Under the pieces are notes generated by a model. The model searched no databases. It saw nothing but the letters and a program-made list of their open reading frames with translations, and was not told the DNA's origin. Positions 60,550 through 64,000 of a stretch of DNA of 64,000 nucleotides are shown piece by piece (within the stretch, counting starts at the first letter, position 1; each line of letters opens with the position of its first letter). The DNA comes from Colletotrichum lupini (lineage: Eukaryota; Ascomycota; Sordariomycetes; Glomerellales; Glomerellaceae): positions 5,890,001 to 5,954,000 of the forward strand of contig NC_064672.1 in the NCBI RefSeq assembly GCF_023278565.1, in the 5' to 3' direction. Both the position numbers and the translations under genes were made by a program.

Positions 60550-60968
60550 TCATGGAAATTGTGCCGTTTTGGTGGGAGATGATGGGTGCATGGACAGTGG
60601 GTTCAATGTATTGATGCTACCCCTGGCCTGTTGGCTTGAAGTGTATCCTTCCAAATCTCCATCTATACTCCCTGTAATAGTCGATTTGTATGTCATTTGC
60701 GTTACGGATTGACTTGTCGTGCTGGTGGGCGATTGAGGAGGCGCACTCGGTGTCTGACGTCTTTGTCCGGTCGATTCGTTGGTTGCTCCTGAGAGAGGTC
60801 TTCGCGATCCTTGGCTGCCATACCTGGAAGTTCCCGAGCATGCTAACAAGGGCCGCATAATCGGCACACATGCGCAAATGACTGCAGACGTTGGCTCGGC
60901 CATACTTAGGAGAACGAGCGGCACGGCTTGGTAGAACCCATCGATCCCGCTGGTAGCAAGAGGCAGGC
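60550..60968 (-). pseudogene. 3' exon of a second Rhodopsin-domain receptor gene, cut by a retrotransposon LTR
   Basis: The minus-strand frame ending at 60550 reads ...GIDGFYQAVPLVLLSMAEPTSAVICACVPIMRPLL, the last helix of fungal Rhodopsin-domain proteins (aromatic/D, then EP, then VICACxPxxRPL), followed by a polar S/T-rich tail of about 90 residues. Reading upstream, the receptor sequence stops exactly where the LTR begins (60969), and the LTR adds a stop codon. Helices 1-6 are absent from the window. It has the same orientation as the intact receptor 2 kb to the left, so the two may be tandem relatives. The LTR might also lie in a former intron, in which case the 5' part would lie beyond the element. 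Confidence 0.65.
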
Positions 60969-61170
60969 TGTCGGATTAGAAGTCCAATTCGACCGCGGCA
61001 TACAGCCGACTGCGCAGGGGCCAATTGGGGGCCCTATTTACGATTATCGTAGCTAGCCTAACCTACGGTTAGAACCTCCTTTTTATACCTACGTAAATAT
61101 CTAGATAGTTTAATTAATCTTTTTATTAACTACGGTTCGAGCTAACTACCCTATAATAGGGATACTAATA
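60969..61170 (+). repeat. 202-bp LTR (5' LTR of the right retrotransposon)
   Basis: Same length, direction and order as 1557-1758. It begins TGTCGG and ends TACTAATA (TACTAACA in the left copy). The first 50-55 bp are GC-rich and apparently unmutated, while the rest has the RIP look. The five bases before it are CAGGC, one side of a possible target-site duplication whose partner would lie outside the window. Confidence 0.9.
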
Positions 61171-64000
61171 CTAATTAGTAATTAAATTCTATTATTATAG
61201 ATCGGTAAGGTATCTCGCTATATAAAAAAAACGACCTCTTAATACCGCACGGGATAGGAGATTCGTACTAATTAACCTTATAGAAGTAGACAAAAAAGGG
61301 GGTAATTCTTAAATACCGTACGGAATTGAGTAATCGTAGCCCTTTATTACTTATAAGAGGTTAATATTTACTACGTTAAACTACGTTAATTAACGGAACC
61401 GCTTAAGTAACTAGTTTTTTACCGTCGCCTTAAGTAGCCTTTTTACTAAATAACTTTTCTACAGCCGGCCCGTAATTAGAAATTAACTAGCTAAATCGGT
61501 AAAAGGAATTCCCTATACGATAACTACTTACCTAATTAACTAGCGCGACGAATAGGCTTAATAATACGGTATAAAAGAGCACTATACGATCGAAAAAGGG
61601 GATTTCTAAACGTAAATATTCTTACTTAGCAATAAAGGTAACCTTATAGGAGTTATTAAGCTAAGAGATTTACGGTATATAGAAAAGTTTATTATTATGG
61701 GGATTTTATAAGTACGCCCTTAAGCCCGCGATTTAAACGACCTCCTCGTAGCTCCCTTAACTACCCCCCGGGTATTACTTAGGAATATAATATAGGGGAC
61801 GGTTTAACGAGGGAGGAGGGAATTTAGAGGTCCTAATAGTATCGAGTTAAGAGTATTATAGATTTCGGAGATTAACTTAAAAAGAAGGCGGCTACCTTAA
61901 AGTAGTCTTACGACCTCTTACTAGAGTTATTATTAGCCTAAAAAAAGGTTAAAAAAACGAGGATCTAAAGAAAAAGAAAAGAATCCTTTAGAGGGCCGCT
62001 AAAGGGCTTTTTTTTATATTAGCTTATAGTATAAGATTACTAATTTCGAGAAATCGGTAACTAGTAAAGATCCCGAGACTAATTACTATATCTTATTATA
62101 GTAATATAAACGTCTGCCGCTACTATTATTAAAAGGAATTGCTAGAACCTACCTTTTTATATTAGATAAAAAGGAGGATCTTAGTAAGTACGATAGCTAG
62201 CGATCTAGAAAGATAGTAGTAATCGTTAGAAATAGTAAAAACGAGAGTAGTAGCGAGATAGTAAGAGGAAGCGGGAATTTTTTAAACCCTAATAAATTCG
62301 TTAGGTAGCGAAAGTACGGATTTATTACGACTAGCGCGCGGATTAGATATATCCCTATTAAAGTTAAATATGCTAATAACCGCTAATATAGGTATAAGCT
62401 AGGGCACGACCCTTAGCGAGTTAGGGTAAGGAAAGAGAGGGCAAAACCCGATCCTAGATAGAATCCCTATCCCTTATAAGTAAGTAAATATTAACTCGGA
62501 TTATTAGGAGACGTGGATATATAGAATCGCGGATTAGCTTAACGGCGAGTAAATTAACGTAGTATTAATCTATTTAACTAAGGTCTATAAGAAAAAGGGG
62601 CTATAAGGGTAACCCCTATTTTACGAAATTATAGACGACCTTAGCTATTAGCTAGACGAATAGTTCGTAAGCGTAAGCTTAAGAATCGTAAAAGCGGTTA
62701 ATAGATTCCTCTATAGGCGAGGGGTATTACTAGCGTAATTATAATCGCGAGAACCTTACGAAATCCTAGTAGCGACGATTATAAAAGAGGAATTCGTAAT
62801 ATAGACCTAGGTATAAGTCAATAGGGCGTATAATCGCTTTAATAAATTTAAAAAAAGGGTAAACGACCTAGATTTCCTTCCTATAATTACTAACGGCAAT
62901 CTATCGTCGCAAAAGGATATATAGAGGTAAAATATAGTACTAAAAGTACGATAATTAATAATTCTGCCTATTTCGATCTATAGCTCGTTGCCGCTACTAA
63001 TACGAAATTCGGTACTAATCGGCTAGTAAGAAAGGAGGTAGACTACCCGAAGTTACTAATAGTACGTAGCGACGCAGGGATCGTATATAAATACTAAAAA
63101 TCTAATAGCGAATACGAAGTAGTTTATAGACTTTAAAAAGATCTTTTTAAAAGAGAAATTATACTCTGGGGGGAAGTATAAGGTCTTATAAGAAACCCTA
63201 ACGATATTTTACGATTATTACGAAAAAGTCGGAATTAGGGAATACTAGTACTATTCGGTAGTTAATATTATACTCATAAGCAAAGCCTTTAATTATTACT
63301 ACGAAGCGGTGCGTAATCTCGATCGAAACGACTTTCTTAGTATAATTAATATAATCCGAAGCCGCTTCGAGACTTATAATAAGAACCTAGAGCTCCTATC
63401 TAAGCTATGAGCGATTTTTTTTATATCTATAACTAGGATAATAGAGGGTAAATCGCGAGTAGAAATCCTTAAAGAGCTTATTAATTAAATTAATAAGTTA
63501 GCGAAAACCTAGCTAAATAAGGGGACTAACGAGCGGAAAGTCGGATATTTCTATATTATAGTCTAGCGCGTTCTAGAGGCAAAAATAACTCTATACTAAG
63601 TACCCGAAGACTACGAGACGCTCTATTCGAGGCTAAGATTTAGTTTTAATATTAAAGTAAAAATACTACGCTAAACCTACCTCTAGGCGTACGACGGCCC
63701 TTATTAATAATATTAGGTCGACCGAACGTATAATAAGAAAGGAAAGGAAGCTAGGTACGGTAATCGCTAGTAGGGAATCCTAGATTCGTTAAATAGGTAA
63801 AGATTTAACTCGCGAGCAGGGTAATAGAAAAAGCAGTGTTTTATTTATAAAAAGGATAGATATTAGTTAAGTAACTACTCCGAGGAAGAGCGTGCTAAAT
63901 CGTACGAATAATATAGAAAATCGAGGGTAGTAAATAATAAAACCAGCCCTTATTAATTTAACTAATTCCTCGTTATATATAAGGGTAGATCCGGGGGCAC
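60969..64000 (+). mobile_element. RIP-mutated 5' part of a Ty1/copia-like LTR retrotransposon
   Basis: From the 5' LTR to the right window edge the DNA is TA-rich without ORFs. Near 63830-63920 one forward frame shows a gag-type zinc-knuckle trace (the first cysteine codon intact, later positions altered as RIP would) followed by SEEERAKSYE (63879-63908), a phrase I recall from fungal Ty1/copia Gag ends. This order (LTR, gag) and the left copy's order (RNase H, LTR) fit one family in the same direction. The knuckle lies 2.7 kb after the LTR, longer than I expect for a copia leader plus gag, so a nested insertion in 61.2-62.8 kb is possible. The copy is inactive. Confidence 0.75.

Overview
The window comes from the nuclear genome of a filamentous ascomycete (Pezizomycotina, most likely a Sordariomycete). 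The evidence is short introns with GT..AG ends and CTRAY branch sites, nuclear tRNA genes, fungal-type families (Ima1, Dsc3, Zn2Cys6 regulator, OPT transporter, PTH11/Rhodopsin-type receptor), and three blocks of extremely TA-rich DNA with the C-to-T/G-to-A look of repeat-induced point mutation (RIP). There are no operons. Genes are interrupted, lie on both strands and often sit in divergent or convergent pairs. Splice models given here were built by hand from donor, branch and acceptor sites, and each one closes to a whole number of codons.

Layout. 1-1758: RIP-mutated 3' end of a Ty1/copia-like retrotransposon, ending in a 202-bp LTR. 2.0-12.97 kb: secreted propeller protein, type II membrane glycosyltransferase-like protein, GH172/DUF2961 glycosidase, two decayed F-box/LRR genes, steroid-5-alpha-reductase-type enzyme. 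13.6-16.4 kb: MINDY-family deubiquitinase with a CaaX end. 16.4-24.1 kb: gene-free, with a 2.7-kb RIP block. 24.1-29.2 kb: tRNA-Asn, ER-type J-protein, Aim19-like mitochondrial protein, Siw14-like phosphatase with a C-terminal membrane segment. 29.2-34.8 kb: 5.6 kb without a credible gene. 34.8-49.2 kb: dense housekeeping block (Ima1, Alg14, mitoribosomal mS23/Rsm25, PPR protein, Cox8, Mtr4, Dsc3, tRNA-Ile). 50.3-58.7 kb: compact accessory group of Zn2Cys6 regulator, oligopeptide transporter, FAD amine oxidase and seven-helix receptor. 60.5-64.0 kb: the last exon of a second receptor gene, cut off by the 5' LTR of another copy of the same retrotransposon family.

How the parts fit. The housekeeping block serves RNA surveillance (Mtr4), N-glycosylation (Alg14), inner nuclear membrane organisation (Ima1), ER/Golgi ubiquitin ligation (Dsc3) and mitochondrial gene expression and respiration (mS23, PPR, Cox8). 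The accessory group reads as sense-import-oxidise: receptor, peptide importer, flavin oxidase for secondary or glycated amines, and a candidate regulator. This functional link is inferred from position and families only. The whole island of about 59 kb is bracketed by two direct 202-bp LTRs of the same family.
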